In this document: positions 11,001 to 22,569 of the stretch, one piece after another
Position numbering within the stretch: position 1 is the first letter of the stretch
Layout: each line of letters opens with the position of its first letter
Assembly: GCA_943737045.1 (NCBI GenBank)
Contig: CALSFV010000049.1
Location: forward strand, 372,001 to 436,000
DNA: 64,000 nt
Direction of reading: 5' to 3'
DNA from: Parapristionchus giblindavisi
Lineage: Eukaryota; Nematoda; Chromadorea; Rhabditida; Diplogasteridae
Translations under genes and position numbers: made by a program
The notes under the pieces: generated by a model
Told to the model about the DNA's origin: nothing
Databases searched by the model: none
The model's input: the letters and a program-made list of their open reading frames with translations, nothing else

Positions 11001-12441
11001 CTAATTTGACTCTCCGCAATGGTCATACTCTCTAGTAGACAATGACAGCTAGAGAGCGTGGCCAGAACGAAGAGATTCAAATTAGCTCGGGTGTGTCATC
11101 ATAAAAAATTCATTCACTACAATCAATAATCGGAATCAACCAATCAATCAATAATCAATAATATCACTACAGTACCTTAACTTGAACATCTTCCCCCGAT
11201 CCTTCTTCTTCAATCAAATCACTGTTCCAAAACCAACACAACGGAACGCTTTCTCGTATGTAACCATCAATTTTCGAATCGTCTATGGTATATTTATGAT
11301 CTGAAGATACGATTTACGAATTCAAAACATTTATCTTAGGTCAATGGACGAAAGCTGTGATATTCACTTCTTACTCCTTGACTACTCTTATACAATATTC
11401 ACTATTCATTATATTATTGTCCGTGGAACTTACAAATTCCAGTAAAATTCAATGTGAAATGTCTCCATAAAGGTACGGTAGCACCACAATTTCCTCGATA
11501 CCGACTACAGTATATGATAGAATGATTAAGACTTTGATTATATCCATATGGTACGAATTCGTTCATTTCCTTTCGAACAATGAGAAATGAATCTGAAATA
11601 ATATTTATTTATTTATATTTATAAATAAATAAATAAATATTATTTCTTCTCTTTTTGTCAGAATTGGTTTGTTAGTTGCAAATGTAAGTTAATCTCCGTA
11701 GATATTACAATACCGCAGATCTATTTCTGACCATGCGATTTGACGTACGAATTTATTTTAGTTAATCTCTTTTCCATACATAGAGAAATAAAGAGGGAAA
11801 AATCATTTCATTTCCATTTATTAGATCTGTTCAAGTGAAACTGATACAAATAAAACAAGATTCTTAGATTTTTTCCATTTCAGCTTAGAGGATTAGCTCA
11901 TTTGTTTCGATCACCGAGAAATGTTCCGTTCCGATATTTAATTTCTCCTAGTTTAGATACAAACAGTTTCTAGCGTTACAAAACACTGATTCTATTGGTA
12001 TACTCCACTACTCATAGCTCCACTCTAATTTTCGATCATTCCCTTGTTAGGTATTCCCACATAGTCAAAGTTTTCGTATATTCACCCAAATTAATTAATA
12101 TTCAATTACATAAATCACGGAAACTTTTCGGCTTAGAAAAGTTTACGATTAAAAAAAAAACTAACGTTGATGTGGTGGTATATAGTACTGAAGACTAAAT
12201 AGACAATCAATATCACAGCTGCCATTAACATAATGGGATAGAGACAATGTTGTATCGTTTACACTATCCATTTCATTTGTTAGTACACCTTCTTCTATTC
12301 CCAAATGCACTGCAAAGATCAATGATCAACTGTTGATTGATTGAAAATCCTACCGTAATCTGTCCCTGATGGAGCGTCAGGACCACAGTATGCGCTAATT
12401 AATGGTAAGATTATAGATAAAGTAATGATCCTGAGAATCAT
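8093..12441 (-). CDS. Secreted Thr-rich (mucin-like) protein with two Cys-rich repeats
   Basis: Ten exons with consistent phases give 619 residues: 12441-12354, 12309-12196, 11592-11434, 11300-11182, 10927-10819, 10510-10440, 10268-10175, 10084-9929, 9447-8561, 8155-8093. The start ATG directly follows TTTTCAG, a likely trans-splice acceptor, and begins a signal peptide (residues 1-17). Two related units contain YCSRYRGNCGATVPLWRHF and YCVENSGQCGATIPLYKHF, apparently a duplicated extracellular module I do not recognise. The long ninth exon encodes about 295 residues rich in Thr and Glu, with repeats like VTEEMT, and a possible furin site RSKR. The last exon ends ADKI-stop. The 3' end of exon 2 (donor GTCTTC) is the least certain junction. 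Probably a secreted or cuticle-surface glycoprotein, by inference. Confidence 0.75.
8401..8519. repeat. MITE-1 copy in the last intron of the Thr-rich gene
   Basis: Inverted orientation relative to the copy at 2480; ends GAGGGAGCG and CTCCCTTTAA. It sits between exons 9 and 10. Confidence 0.75.
9488..9918. mobile_element. TIR element (MITE-3 family) enclosing a ribozyme-like RNA
   Basis: Inverted termini of about 60 bp share CGGATGAGAACCGATGAAT. Related ends occur at 20803-20955 and 41925-42027, which are much shorter. It fills almost the whole intron 9448-9928 of the Thr-rich gene. The hammerhead-like structure at 9684-9766 lies in its middle and is absent from the two short copies. Confidence 0.65.
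9684..9766 (+). ncRNA. Permuted hammerhead-like ribozyme, copy 2
   Basis: Hairpin 1 has a 12-bp stem (9684-9695 with 9716-9727). Its loop holds CUGAAGA at 9702-9708, flanked by stem I strand GUUCUA (9696-9701) and stem II strand GGCCA (9710-9714). Hairpin 2 has stem III CCGCUG/CAGCGG (9733-9738 with 9759-9764). Its loop reads UC at 9739-9740, then UAGAAC, CCC, UGGUC and GAAA (9755-9758). Stem I pairs 9696-9701 with 9741-9746, stem II pairs 9710-9714 with 9750-9754, and A9758 pairs U9739 as positions 15.1 and 16.1 of a hammerhead. Predicted cleavage is after GUC at 9740. One extra U (9709) sits between A9 and stem II. It is antisense to the host gene. Confidence 0.6.
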
Positions 12442-14171
12442 CTGAAAAGAACGAATGAAAGATCAAACATCGCATCGTATAGAGTGAAAGATAGAAGTAT
12501 TCTGTATCCGAAATGACTTTCTATTGATTATCTCTCTTTTATACTTGTATAGTGGATTAAGCAAACGTGGGAGATCAAGAGGGAGAGGGAGAGGGAGAGG
12601 GAGAGGGAGGCGAAGAACGGAATCAAAGAAACGCGGACAGAGAGACTTGCAAATTTATGAATATCATGAACATCAAAATACCATCGATGTATATGATATG
12701 AGTAAGGTTAAACATAGCATGTTTTTCAGAATACGGATACAGTATTATTATTTTATTTTTGAAAATCGAATGAATTCATGTTATGCAAATATTAAATTCT
12801 TCGTGTGTATCTTTTCTCTTAAAAAAGTCACATCAGCTACCTTTATACTTCATCTGTTCTACTTATTCCACTGCATTCTTCGCTGAAATTTCATTAAACG
12901 ACTGCTTGACAATGCCAGAACGATCCAGATCGAACTATGTCTTATTTTTTCTTCAATTTCTTGCCTTTTGAGGTGTACTATCTATAATTAGTTTTTCTGT
13001 TTAACTCGAATTATCGTTCACGATCTTACCGTTGTTTGTTATTTCATTGCTGATCCACAATTTGAGACTGAAGAATAAAGTGTATATAATTTATTCAAAA
13101 AAATCAATTATTGATGCTGATCATGCAATATGAACTTTCAATGTTTTCCACTTGGGACTCTATGACGATATCGATATTTTCAATAATCAAAACAGTGAAT
13201 AATATATCATATCATAAATTCAACATGCATAATTCATGTATCATTCAAAATATGGTGACCTTTCGCCCACATTCCAAATGCCCAAAATATTTCCCCCTTA
13301 TTTTCTCACTCATCCACAACCCACCCCTGAATTTTCCGCAATTAATTTGAATTTTGAATTTTTTTGAATTTGAATCTGAATTTTCCGCAGTCTATGCCCA
13401 CCGTTACCCCACATACAGCTCCTTAAAATACACACAATCTGTAGATGTGATGGAGTAAATACTATAAAGACTGTTCCTGAAGCATGACTGAACCTACGCG
13501 ATCCCTGAGATTTTGGCATTGCGCCACCCCCTAGATATTCTACAACTTACAATTGCACTTGGGTCAACCATAGCACTGTGGTACGTGGCTAAAAAGGAGA
13601 CATTGACAGCCAGCAGCTACCCACAAACTCGATTTGCGCCACAAAAAAAGTGATGCTGTGCTGTGTTAGGTCGTCAGCACCGGAAGTGAAGTACTGCTCT
13701 GGTATTTCAAGACTTAAAGTCTACTTGCGCTTTCACTTTAAGTAGACTTGTAAGTCTACTTCAAGTGAAACGTAAGTCTACTTAAAGTGTGTACATCACT
13801 GACTTAAAGTAAACTTTAAGTCAGTGACGTATTTTAAGTAGACTTTAAGTTTTGAAATACCAGAGTGGAAACTCCTCCCCGAGGCTAAGACTATCACGGT
13901 ACACTACGAAGACTCTCCAGCTGCGGAAGCTATGACTCCACCTCGAACAATCAAAATCAATCACACGGTTTGACTTCCAACACGACAACACTCGCCCCCA
14001 TACAAAAAGAACTGTACTCATCAACTTTAAGAATAAGCCCAGTCACAATGTTATCCGTATTTTTGCCTTTGGTTATGTATTTGTGTTATATGTTCATGTG
14101 TGTAAATTGCAAATAATCTCTTAATTGTATCGAAGAGATATATATGGCCAAGGGATCATTGTTCCTGGGAC
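12442..14171. other. Intergenic stretch without a supported gene
   Basis: Contains a GGGAGA microsatellite at about 12575-12612 and a foldback repeat at 13697-13865. Open frames here lack splice support or recognisable domains. Confidence 0.5.
13697..13865. repeat. Foldback repeat built of ACTTAAAGTCTACTT units
   Basis: Ends CTCTGGTATTTC and GAAATACCAGAG are inverted. The interior repeats AAGTAGACTT and AAGTCTACTT several times. Diverged relatives with GTAGTTTACTT lie at about 8190-8330, 15690-16100 and 25790-25860. Confidence 0.6.
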
Positions 14172-16703
14172 TCAATTATTCTTTTCCTTGGTGCTCTTCT
14201 TACTGATACTCTTCGCACTTTTCTTATCCGATTTACCGTCTTCAGCCTCCTTTCCCTAAAATTAAACAGATTTGTATCATTGAAGGACGTCGTGTTGAAT
14301 ATTCCTCAACACCCTTCGACCATACACGCCGACGTCTTCCGAGCTCCGAGCTTGCGTCAGACTCCGCGACGGGATAAACCTCTATCGCCTCGACTTCACG
14401 ACTTACCTTCTTATCCATACCATCCTTCTTCTCCTCTTCTTCCCCATCATTATCCAAATTTTTCTTTAAAACCTATAAAGATGTTGACTTGATTGATTAT
14501 ACAATCAACAATTTTTACAGTCATTCTCTTGGATCCTAATTTCCGTGGATGCTGCTGCGGCTCATTGTTCGCGTCAGCGTTCTGAACAATTATAATTTGA
14601 ATTGTATCTGTATATATAATGAGAGCTTCCATTCAGAGCTCCAGGTAAGCTCCAATCAGAACTACATTCAGAGCTCCATTCAGGCCCAATCATAGCTCCA
14701 ATTTCTACTTGCCTTGTTCCCTTGGTCTTCAGAAGCGGAAGGCTCGACGCCTTTCATAGTCAGGCGGGTCTCGCGTTCAACATCCTGCAAAGATCATATT
14801 ATCGATTAGCGAAATCAAAGATCAAAGATCAAAGATCAAAGATCAAAGATCAAAGATCAAAGATCAAAGATCAAAGAACAAAGATCAACGAACAAAGATC
14901 AAAGAACAAAGATTAAAGATCAAAGATCAAGAGACAAAGATCAAAGATCAAAGATCAAAGATCAAAGAACAAAGAACAAAGAACAAAGATCAAAGAACAA
15001 AGATCAAAGAACAAAGATCAAGAGACAAAGATCAAAATCGCATACATCCTTAGTGATCTTCGGAGGAGGAGGAGCTGCTTCTTCTTCAATTTGGTCGTCG
15101 TCATCCTCTGAGGTTTTCTTTGTCTTAGCATTCTCTTTCTCTTCATTTTCTTCTTTTTCCTCCTCTTCCTTCTCTTTCTCTTCATCTTTTTCTTCTTTCC
15201 TGTCCTTCTCACTCTTCTGTACTTTCTTCTTCTCCTTCTTCTCCTTCTTCTCCTTCTTTCCATTCTTCTCATTCTTCAACGCATTGAGTTCCTGCTTTTT
15301 CTTCTCCTGCTCAGCGGCTGACTTCTGTAAGGGAAAAGTTTTTTCTGGGATCTAATCTGAACGTAACAGGCTTGGACGCGTTTTATTATTTGCTGCTTCA
15401 GAACATTAAAAGAGAGCGATACACATTCTTGGCAAAATGCCAACTCCTTTTGGTACGGTGCTAACACAACATACCTTGAGCATTTCTTCCTCTTTTAATT
15501 TCTTTATCAAGTCCTTCATCGTTTCTTTCTGAAAAGGAGATATTTAATGTATCAAAACTCTAATCAGGAGACTAATTCAGTATTCAAAAGGCGCGAAAAC
15601 AATAGAAAAATAGGCGAGTGTGTGCTAAACGAGTTTTCTCCTCATTTCCTTTCCTTTCGTAGCATTGGAATGCATCATAGACTCTGGTATTTTCAAACTA
15701 GTAGTTTACTTATCATTCCCATTAGCCGTAGACTTGCAAGTCTACGACGAGTAAGACTTATTTTTCTCATCGTTTCTTTATTTTTCTCATCGTTTCTTTA
15801 TTTTTCTCATCGTTTCTTATTTTTCTCATCGTTTCTTTATTTTTCTCATCGTTTCTTTATTTTTCTCATCGTTTCTTATTTTTCTCATCGTTTCTTTATT
15901 TTTCTCATCGTTTCTTATTTTTCTCATCGTTTCTTTATTTTTCTCATCGTTTCTGTATTCGCTGTCGCACCTGTCACGGGTGTATCAAATAAATAAATAA
16001 ATAAATAAGTTTACTAGAAGTGGTGTATATACTGTAATGCATTTCGTCAAATATCCTTCCACTTGCAGTAAACTAACAGGAAACCGCTAGTCTGTGACGT
16101 AACGTAAGTAAAATCCTAGCTTGAATATACAAGAGGAGATACCTTCTGACTACTCCCATCCGAAGCACTCGATCCACTTTGAGCTGCCGGAGATATAGGA
16201 CGGTTTGCTGCATTTGGAGCGGGTGGCGTGATCGGACCGACTGATTGGCCGTGAGTCTTGGTGGCAGTGGTCTGAAATGTATAGATCAACCCACTTACAA
16301 AGCATATTAATTGCTCATAGTTAATTAAAATTCATTTTCATATGAAACGACCGCTCTCCACGCAAATTGCCTATTTGCAAGAGCTTTCTCGGAGACAGAA
16401 TCGATCGGATTTGCAATCTGATCTTTTTCATTTGTTGAGGATCTGGTCACAGTGAGCGGTCGCTTTAGAGTTAAATCAAAGATCAATAGAGCAACACGTT
16501 GGGTGCTGTAGTCATAAGAGCGGAATCATTGAACCAAGCCTTTAAAGATCCGTGCTATAAGATTACAGTAACCCATTTAGACTACGGATACTGTGACAGC
16601 AACAAACCGTCGTAGGAGTAGCTGGAGAAACTGTAGGCATTGCTTTCTTCTTCTTTGAACATGCGGTCAAAGGAATAAGGGCAAGAGCGGCAGTTGAACA
16701 CAT
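14172..16703 (-). CDS. Lys/Glu-rich nematode protein, unknown function
   Basis: Eight phase-0 exons give 280 residues: 16703-16608, 16271-16143, 15528-15475, 15324-15046, 14784-14713, 14581-14519, 14472-14407, 14255-14172. The N-terminus MCSTAALALIPLTACSKKKK is hydrophobic and then strongly basic. The middle is Pro/Ala/Ser rich, followed by a highly charged region with KKEKKEKKEKKK and EKEKEEEEKEEN, then a DDDD patch and PPPP. It is probably disordered or helical. The N-terminal LIPLTACSKKK pattern recalls small Lys-rich proteins common in nematodes, from memory only. Intron 5 (14785-15045 side is intron 4) is unusual: intron 4 is filled by the GATCAAA heptamer array, and intron 5 starts with a GC donor (AAG|GCAAGT at 14712). 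Confidence 0.75.
14812..15035. repeat. GATCAAA heptamer array
   Basis: About 30 tandem units of GATCAAA with AACAAAG and similar variants fill intron 4 of the Lys/Glu-rich gene. This is the longest array of a heptamer that recurs across the window. Confidence 0.9.
15760..15955. repeat. Tandem repeat, 17-18 bp units
   Basis: About ten units of the form TTTTTCTCATCGTTTCTT alternating between 17 and 18 bp. It lies in intron 2 of the Lys/Glu-rich gene, within a diverged foldback. Confidence 0.9.
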
Positions 16704-17659
16704 CACGATGATGGGATTCCAATAACCTCAAGATCGTAGAGTTATGATAGACGAATTTGTATCAACGAGTATCGTTAGCTTTAGAGAACAAAGAAATAGT
16801 GTGTGAAATGGAGAGACCGAGGGTTGTGGGAGATGGATACCTGGGACAAGATTGATCTCCATGTTGGGAAAGTAGAACGAAATGAATGACATTGGATGCC
16901 GACCGTCTCCTACGATGGGAAGACGAATGAATGAAGTGAACGAACGATGAGAACAAATGGATAATGGTGAATGAAGAATTTGAATAAGTGGTGATGAATC
17001 ACAAGTATATATTTAATTAAATTAAAAGCATTATGATAAGTTATCTATAATATGCGTGAACAAAAAGAGTTTTCTCCTTGTCATTCATTCAGTAATCAAC
17101 ACTAGTGCAGAAGTTTCTTTCGTCATGTTGTTTATACGGTAATTGTATCGTACAAGTCATATGCTTTCCATGTTGTTTCGCAAAAAAAGCAATACACATT
17201 TATTTTTGAACAGTTTACAACCCTTTGCCTTCTTACAGATCATTCATGTAGGTTTTTGTTCTTCATTATCAATAATTATGTCGTTCAGTGGCGCCGTCCC
17301 TTGAGCGTACTCTCTTATAAGAGGTTCTGTTTTGACAAAATGACTGCTTATTGTTAGAACAGAACTTCAGAAATTGAATTTCTTACTTATCAAGAGGATT
17401 TTTCGCCGATATTTCATATTATAACGAAAAAATAAATAAATAAAATATAACTTTAGGTACATTTTCTGTGTGAGTAGTAGAGCAGACCATGACCGCGGGG
17501 AGCCCGTTGACCCGGATGGTGACACGGGGGGGGGGTCACCGTCGTCTCAGATGAGGTAGTGAAGCACCTTAAAACACGGCTTTCGGGTATTCAACCCATC
17601 ATAAGTGACTAATTGCATAGAAATGTCACACATTCGGCAAATTCAAGAGCGAATCTCTC

Positions 17660-17765
17660 TGAACCCGAGCGTATTTGAAACTCTCCGCTCTGGTCCCACT
17701 CTCTCGCTTTCTTTGTCTATGAAAGAACGATGCCAGAGCGGAGAGTAGCATTAGTGCCTTTATAG
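17660..17765. repeat. MITE-2 palindromic repeat
   Basis: Founding description of family MITE-2: about 100-115 bp; ends like GGCACACCCGAGCTAATTT; inner arms CTCTCCGCTCTGGC and GCCAGAGCGGAGAG; centre TCTCGTAGACAAAGAAAGCG. About 18 copies lie in the window, mostly in introns and gaps. Confidence 0.8.
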
Positions 17766-17789
17766 AATCATTCATTACATTTTACCATT

Positions 17790-18010
17790 TTAACGATGGG
17801 GACATTCACGAGTTTTTTTCGTAATAAACATAAAACTGTTCGGGTAGAATGAAAGAGATTCATAACACCAACCGAAAGTCATGTCTGATATTGATTTACG
17901 AGATTTTTGAAGCTCGCTATTTTGAAAGTGCAACTTTATGTAAGAGCATTAATAAAGCTCCTATCCGATTTGCATACTTGGTTCTCTCATTGTCTATAAT
18001 AATATTTATT
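17790..18010. repeat. Family H TIR repeat, diverged copy
   Basis: Matches 48290-48595 along most of its length (ACTGTTCGGGTAGAA, CCTATCCGATTTGCATACTTG). The right end is not recognisable. Confidence 0.55.
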
Positions 18011-18251
18011 TATGTGGTGACAGTGGCGGAAAACAAATACAAATAGGGTGAAATCTATAGTGCACATAAAATACTATGTCGCAACTGTGGCAACATAAGA
18101 CAATAGAGTGATAGATTAGAGTGATAGGACAGATTCAACGAAGATTTAACAGTTCTACTAAAAGATTTGGAATTAGGGCAAATAATACAACTATTAGGTA
18201 ACGAGTTCTATCGCTTGAATTTCTCTACTTTATGAGAAATATTCCCCGTGT

Positions 18252-18370
18252 TAAATGCACACCACGAACAAATTAAACTCTCCGCTCTGGCCACACTCTC
18301 TTACATACAAAGAAAGCGAGAGAGTGTTGACAGATCGTAGAGTTTCATATTGCACTGGGTGTGCGCTTTT
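18252..18370. repeat. MITE-2 copy
   Basis: Both arms are clear (CTCCGCTCTGGCC and GAGAGTGTTGACAG); the end GGTGTGCGC is preserved. Confidence 0.75.
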
Positions 18371-18400
18371 TCTCGTTGTGGGAGTACGTCATCAGAGGCC

Positions 18401-18538
18401 GTATCCATGAACGTTGGCAAACCGTTTGCCGACAAACGTGACGTCACAAGCGTAGGGGGAGGATCACTGGCAAATGCATCCGCCTACGATTGTGACGTCA
18501 CGTTTGCCGGCAAACGGTTTGCCAACGTTCATGGATAC
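18401..18538. repeat. Palindromic element containing GTGACGTCAC
   Basis: Arms of about 55 bp run from GTATCCATGAACGTTGGCAA to its complement with few mismatches, around a centre of about 30 bp. Each arm contains TGACGTCA, itself a palindrome. Confidence 0.8.
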
Positions 18539-18634
18539 CTATACAGGTGTCTCTTTCTTTAAAAATAGTGCGAACATTGTGGTGTTGATATTGTTCTGAG
18601 CCAGAATATAACGAACTGTACAATATGTACTTAA

Positions 18635-19053
18635 CAAGGGAACTATCCCAACTTAATGTGGCCATATGATATGGGAATAATTTACCTGAATCAGTTTTCG
18701 ATGCTGATTACGAATCCGTTTTCAAACGTTGCCCAATCGAGCTGAGATTCAAGAAAATCGATATTCAAATTCGCTAGTTTATTCGGAAATTCGTGAGACT
18801 TCCCATATAAACCATCCCAATGCGCTCATAAACTCATCCATTAATTATCCAAACACCTCCTGCTGTAATTTAGTAGATATTGTAGGTAAGTTGTGAATTT
18901 TCGAATCAAATAGTCGAATTTCAAGATCGATTTTCTCAAATCTCTGCTCGATTGGGCAACGTTTGATAACGGATTCGTAATCAGCATCGAAAACTGATTC
19001 AGGTAAATTATTCCCATGTCATATGGCCACATTAAGTTGAGAGAGTTCCCTTG
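18635..19053. mobile_element. CAAGG-family TIR element E2, 419 bp
   Basis: Starts CAAGGGAACT and ends AGTTCCCTTG, with the target duplication TAA at 18632-18634 and 19054-19056. Arms share GAATCAGTTTTCGATGCTGA and its complement. No B box is visible. The right arm matches E1. Confidence 0.85.
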
Positions 19054-19056
19054 TAA

Positions 19057-20800
19057 GTATTTATCACAATGCATTATACATGACTCATTACATATCCTAT
19101 GAATCATGAACATGAATCATCTCCATGGATAAACACACTGTTCGGCCTATGGAGATTTCCGCTGATTGCTGAAAATGAACAATATCTGAAGAAAATGAAC
19201 AGAACATTATACAATATCTGAACAATATGTGACTTAATTGTCACAGTTATTTTCGCTTCTTCTTATTTTATCATTAATACTATTAACGACTTTCTTCAAT
19301 TCTGTCATTAAATTGAAAGATGCGATACACATTTATTATTATTATTATTATTATCTAAATAATAAATCAAGGGATTAGTTAAGTCAATAAATCGATTAAT
19401 GAACAGAGTACGATAACCGAAAGATGATTGCCAATTATTGCGAACAGGGGAGGTATAGGTTTCAGTAGAACAGAAAGCGGACAGGGGAATTATAACAGAA
19501 CGGGAAGAGCGAAAGAGGACACTACATTATGAGAGAATCAGAGAACGAACAGACAATTGTTACACCACCTCCCATGATCGAGAGACAACGTACTTTGAAG
19601 AGGACCAGACGGTTAGAGTGACGAGATAGAAGAGGTACTTGAGAGAGCACAGGGATATAGGCAGAGTTACTAGGGACAATAGGATTAGCGAGAGTACAGA
19701 CAGGCAGAGTGGCACTAGTGATCACAGAATATGAGGTACTTTGAGAGACAGTGGAGAGTGAAAGTGGTTAGAGACACAAGCTAATGAAGAGAGCGCAGAC
19801 GGTTAGACAATAACGAGAGAGTACAGGGGACGTGAGAGAGTGCAGGCACGAAAGACGGACAAGAGATAATACACCTTGGAGAGGTCGAATGGAGTGAGAC
19901 GAAAACTTTTCGTGACGTTCTCCTAAACAATAGACATACTTGTTCTAAGCGAGTACCGCCACCGCTCCTTTTCTTGACACTTGATAGGTGCTAGACAATT
20001 GTCCGGTGCTTTTCAATCGATAATTATTAATCGATAATTATCAATCGATAATTATTGCTTTCGGTTCATCGCATATCCGCATTGCCACTAATTATCTTCT
20101 TTTATGTGTCCTTCACTCGCATCCACTATTCATTTTTTTTTTCTTTATAGGAATTATTTTTTCATGTAACACAATAATAATAGAATATCAAAATAGCCCT
20201 CGAAAACTTTATGTACTTTGTTCGTCCAAAAGGCCTGTTTGTCGAAACGGTCCTAATTTTCCAAAGTCTTCTAGGAGTGCACTCAACTGTTGGTCCTTTC
20301 TCTGTAGTCGAGAGTGGGGAGAGAATAGTCCAACCACCGCATAGAGAAATGCAGAAGGACGTCACACAAATATTCGTCTATTTCTTATCATCGGTTCCAA
20401 ACGCGTTCACATCATAAATAATCCCGTTACTTTTATGATTTCGCCCCATTATTCAGCGTGTAATCAATCAATCTCTCCACGTTCTAATTTGATATCAATA
20501 GGGTCAATATCGACGATATTCTTTCATCGTGAAGGTGGTGGTTACACTGTTGTTCATTCACTGTAAACAACATTCTCTATTGGTAGTGTCCCGAGCATCG
20601 AGAAAAGAAAAGAAAAAGGGCGATAGAATGAGTTTTCTTGCTTTTCGTCTCTTTTCGCAGTTTCTAACCCAAGCATCATTCCCTTCCACAGGCCCAATTG
20701 AAATCCTTTGCAATCATCCTCAAAACAGTACTCTTGATTCTCGTTACCATTATTTGTCTCGTTTCGTGCGTTATTAAGTTGACGAAATATATAATATAAC
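19057..20800. other. Intergenic stretch, partly purine-rich
   Basis: 19440-19900 is rich in GAGAGA-type sequence on the plus strand. ATCGATAATTATT repeats lie at about 20010-20055. Overlapping frames at 20160-20420 and 20530-20820 have no splice support; I see no gene. Confidence 0.45.
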
Positions 20801-20802
20801 AC

Positions 20803-20955
20803 GTGCACTAGGTCGAAAAACAACCGATGAATAATAACCGACTAAATGATAACCATTTGTATATTTTATCTATTCATTAAAGCTTGTCTCTCATGTCCAA
20901 ATGGTTATCATCCGGTCTGTTATTATTCATTGGTTCTCATTCGACCAAGTGCCTA
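20803..20955. mobile_element. MITE-3 short copy
   Basis: Inverted ends GTGCACTAGGTCG and CGACCAAGTGC with inner arms AACCATTTG and CAAATGGTT. No ribozyme-like insert is present. Confidence 0.7.
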
Positions 20956-21394
20956 ACACGCCGCCATTTTACCGTTTCATGTCGTCCTGATATCTGATCA
21001 TACTGAAATATTTTCAGTTATTTACGGAGTGGCTTAAATATTTTATAGAAAATGATAAACTGCTATTTCTATAGTTATAATTATATTATCATTATCTGTT
21101 AATTCAACCTTACTACCTCGTTGTGGTATTGTATTTATGTGTCCCTAATGTATGTCTCGATCAGGGCTGGGATTTTTTGTTTGGTAATTTTTTTTGTTTT
21201 TTTGGTTTTTTTGGGTTTTTGAGAATTTTTTGTTTGGTATTTTTTGTTTGGTTTTTCTGCAAAAACCAAAAAATAGCAAAAAAAAATCGGATAAAGAAAA
21301 TTTACACAAATTTGCTTGAAAATTTAGTTTATGATCAGTTTTGTTGTTCATTTTTCACCGTAAGACAATAATGGTGAGTCTAATATTACGGAAT

Positions 21395-21747
21395 AGTGTT
21401 AAAGAAGGGGATTTTTTTTCTTGAGTGACTATACTTGTCAGGCAGGGCTATAGATGGCATCTATATACCTGAATACAAAACCAATATTATCTCAAATTAT
21501 GGATGCCCCGGAATACCGTAATCCGACAGGAAAGTTCGTTGTTGCGCCAAGGAAATGCTAGAGACCTTTCGAATTTGAAAGCTGAATATAGAGAAAATCG
21601 TAAACGGGAATCCAAACCGGCGTGGTGCGGTTACAAGCGCTGATTACTATCCACTGCTACACGGGCTACGCTTTTGGCCTTTCGAATCTATTAGAGAATA
21701 CAGAATGTCACATAAGTGGTCCCACGTTCTTCATGATGATAGCGCAC
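21395..21747. repeat. Family G element, old copy
   Basis: Diverged relative of 39205-39576, sharing AAAGAAGGGG, CCCCGGAATACCGTAAT and the tRNA-like block around AAGCGCTGA. The B box is mutated. Confidence 0.6.
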
Positions 21748-22134
21748 CTCACACATTTTCATACCCTCACAAGGTGAGGATCGACCCACTCTATACGGCT
21801 CTTTTTAGCATCTACCCACTATATAAGGGTCCTTTTTTAAGCTAATAATTACAATTCAACCGAAAAACAACGAAATCGACGCACTATATAAAAATAAAAC
21901 GGTGAGGGTGCCGAAAATGTATGGCGCACCCTCAATTTCCTGATTCCACTACTTTAACTAATCAATAAAATGCTGCCGATAACAAATCGGCAACGAATTT
22001 GTCTTCTATGTTTGTTTTAGTTGTTGATTTTAAGAATTTTGACTCTGAATAAAGAATAGTTGCTATTTAAAGGATGAGCAACACGAGATATTGACCGTAT
22101 AAAGTACACTTGTTTATTTGGTACGAGAGTAGCC

Positions 22135-22365
22135 AACCACTCCCACAAGACTTTCTTGTTTTACATGGTTCAGAAACTATGCCGATCTCTTTTATATATA
22201 ATATAGCGCGCGGCGAAGGTCAGCCGGGTTAGAGAGAGGCAGCGGAGAGACAATCGAGAGGCGGGGCGAGATGTAGAAGGCTACATCTCGATCGCCTCTC
22301 GATTGTGACTTCCGTTCGTTAGCACCATTTGTCATTTTCTTATGCAAGTACATTTTATACGCACA
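22135..22365. repeat. Shared block R, copy 1
   Basis: About 230 bp nearly identical to 60240-60470, including ATATAGCGCGCGGCGAAGGT and a palindrome around GAGATGTAGAAGGCTACATC. Both copies lie inside TIR elements of different families. Confidence 0.7.
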
Positions 22366-22569
22366 ATAATGTTAAAATTTTCTCCGAACAATGGGAAAAA
22401 TTAATTATTTAATTTTTTTTGTTTTTTTTTGTTCGGTGAGAAATTTTTTTTGTTGAACCCAAACAAAAAATTTTTTGGTCGAAATAATTTTTTGTCCCAG
22501 CCCTGGTCTCGATGTATCTCATTATCATTTTTACCTGAAAAGCACATAAAGATATTATTATTATTTAAG

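Larger units (their letters stand above)
16704..18634. other. Intergenic stretch rich in short repeats
   Basis: No supported gene. A partial MITE-1 lies at about 16788-16834, a G-tract of ten at about 17526-17535, MITE-2 copies at 17660 and 18252, a family H repeat at 17790-18010, and a foldback at 18401-18538. Confidence 0.5.
21162..22505. mobile_element. hAT-type non-autonomous element with 8-bp target duplication
   Basis: Inverted termini CAGGGCTGGGA and TCCCAGCCCTG are flanked by GTCTCGAT on both sides (21154-21161 and 22506-22513), the 8-bp duplication expected of hAT elements. No transposase is visible; the interior is a patchwork holding an old family G copy at about 21395-21747 and a block shared with 60240-60470. 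Confidence 0.85.

Noticed and set aside
12524..12886. Open frame with GRGRGRGR run
   Set aside because: The frame is carried by a GGGAGA microsatellite and has no splice or domain support.
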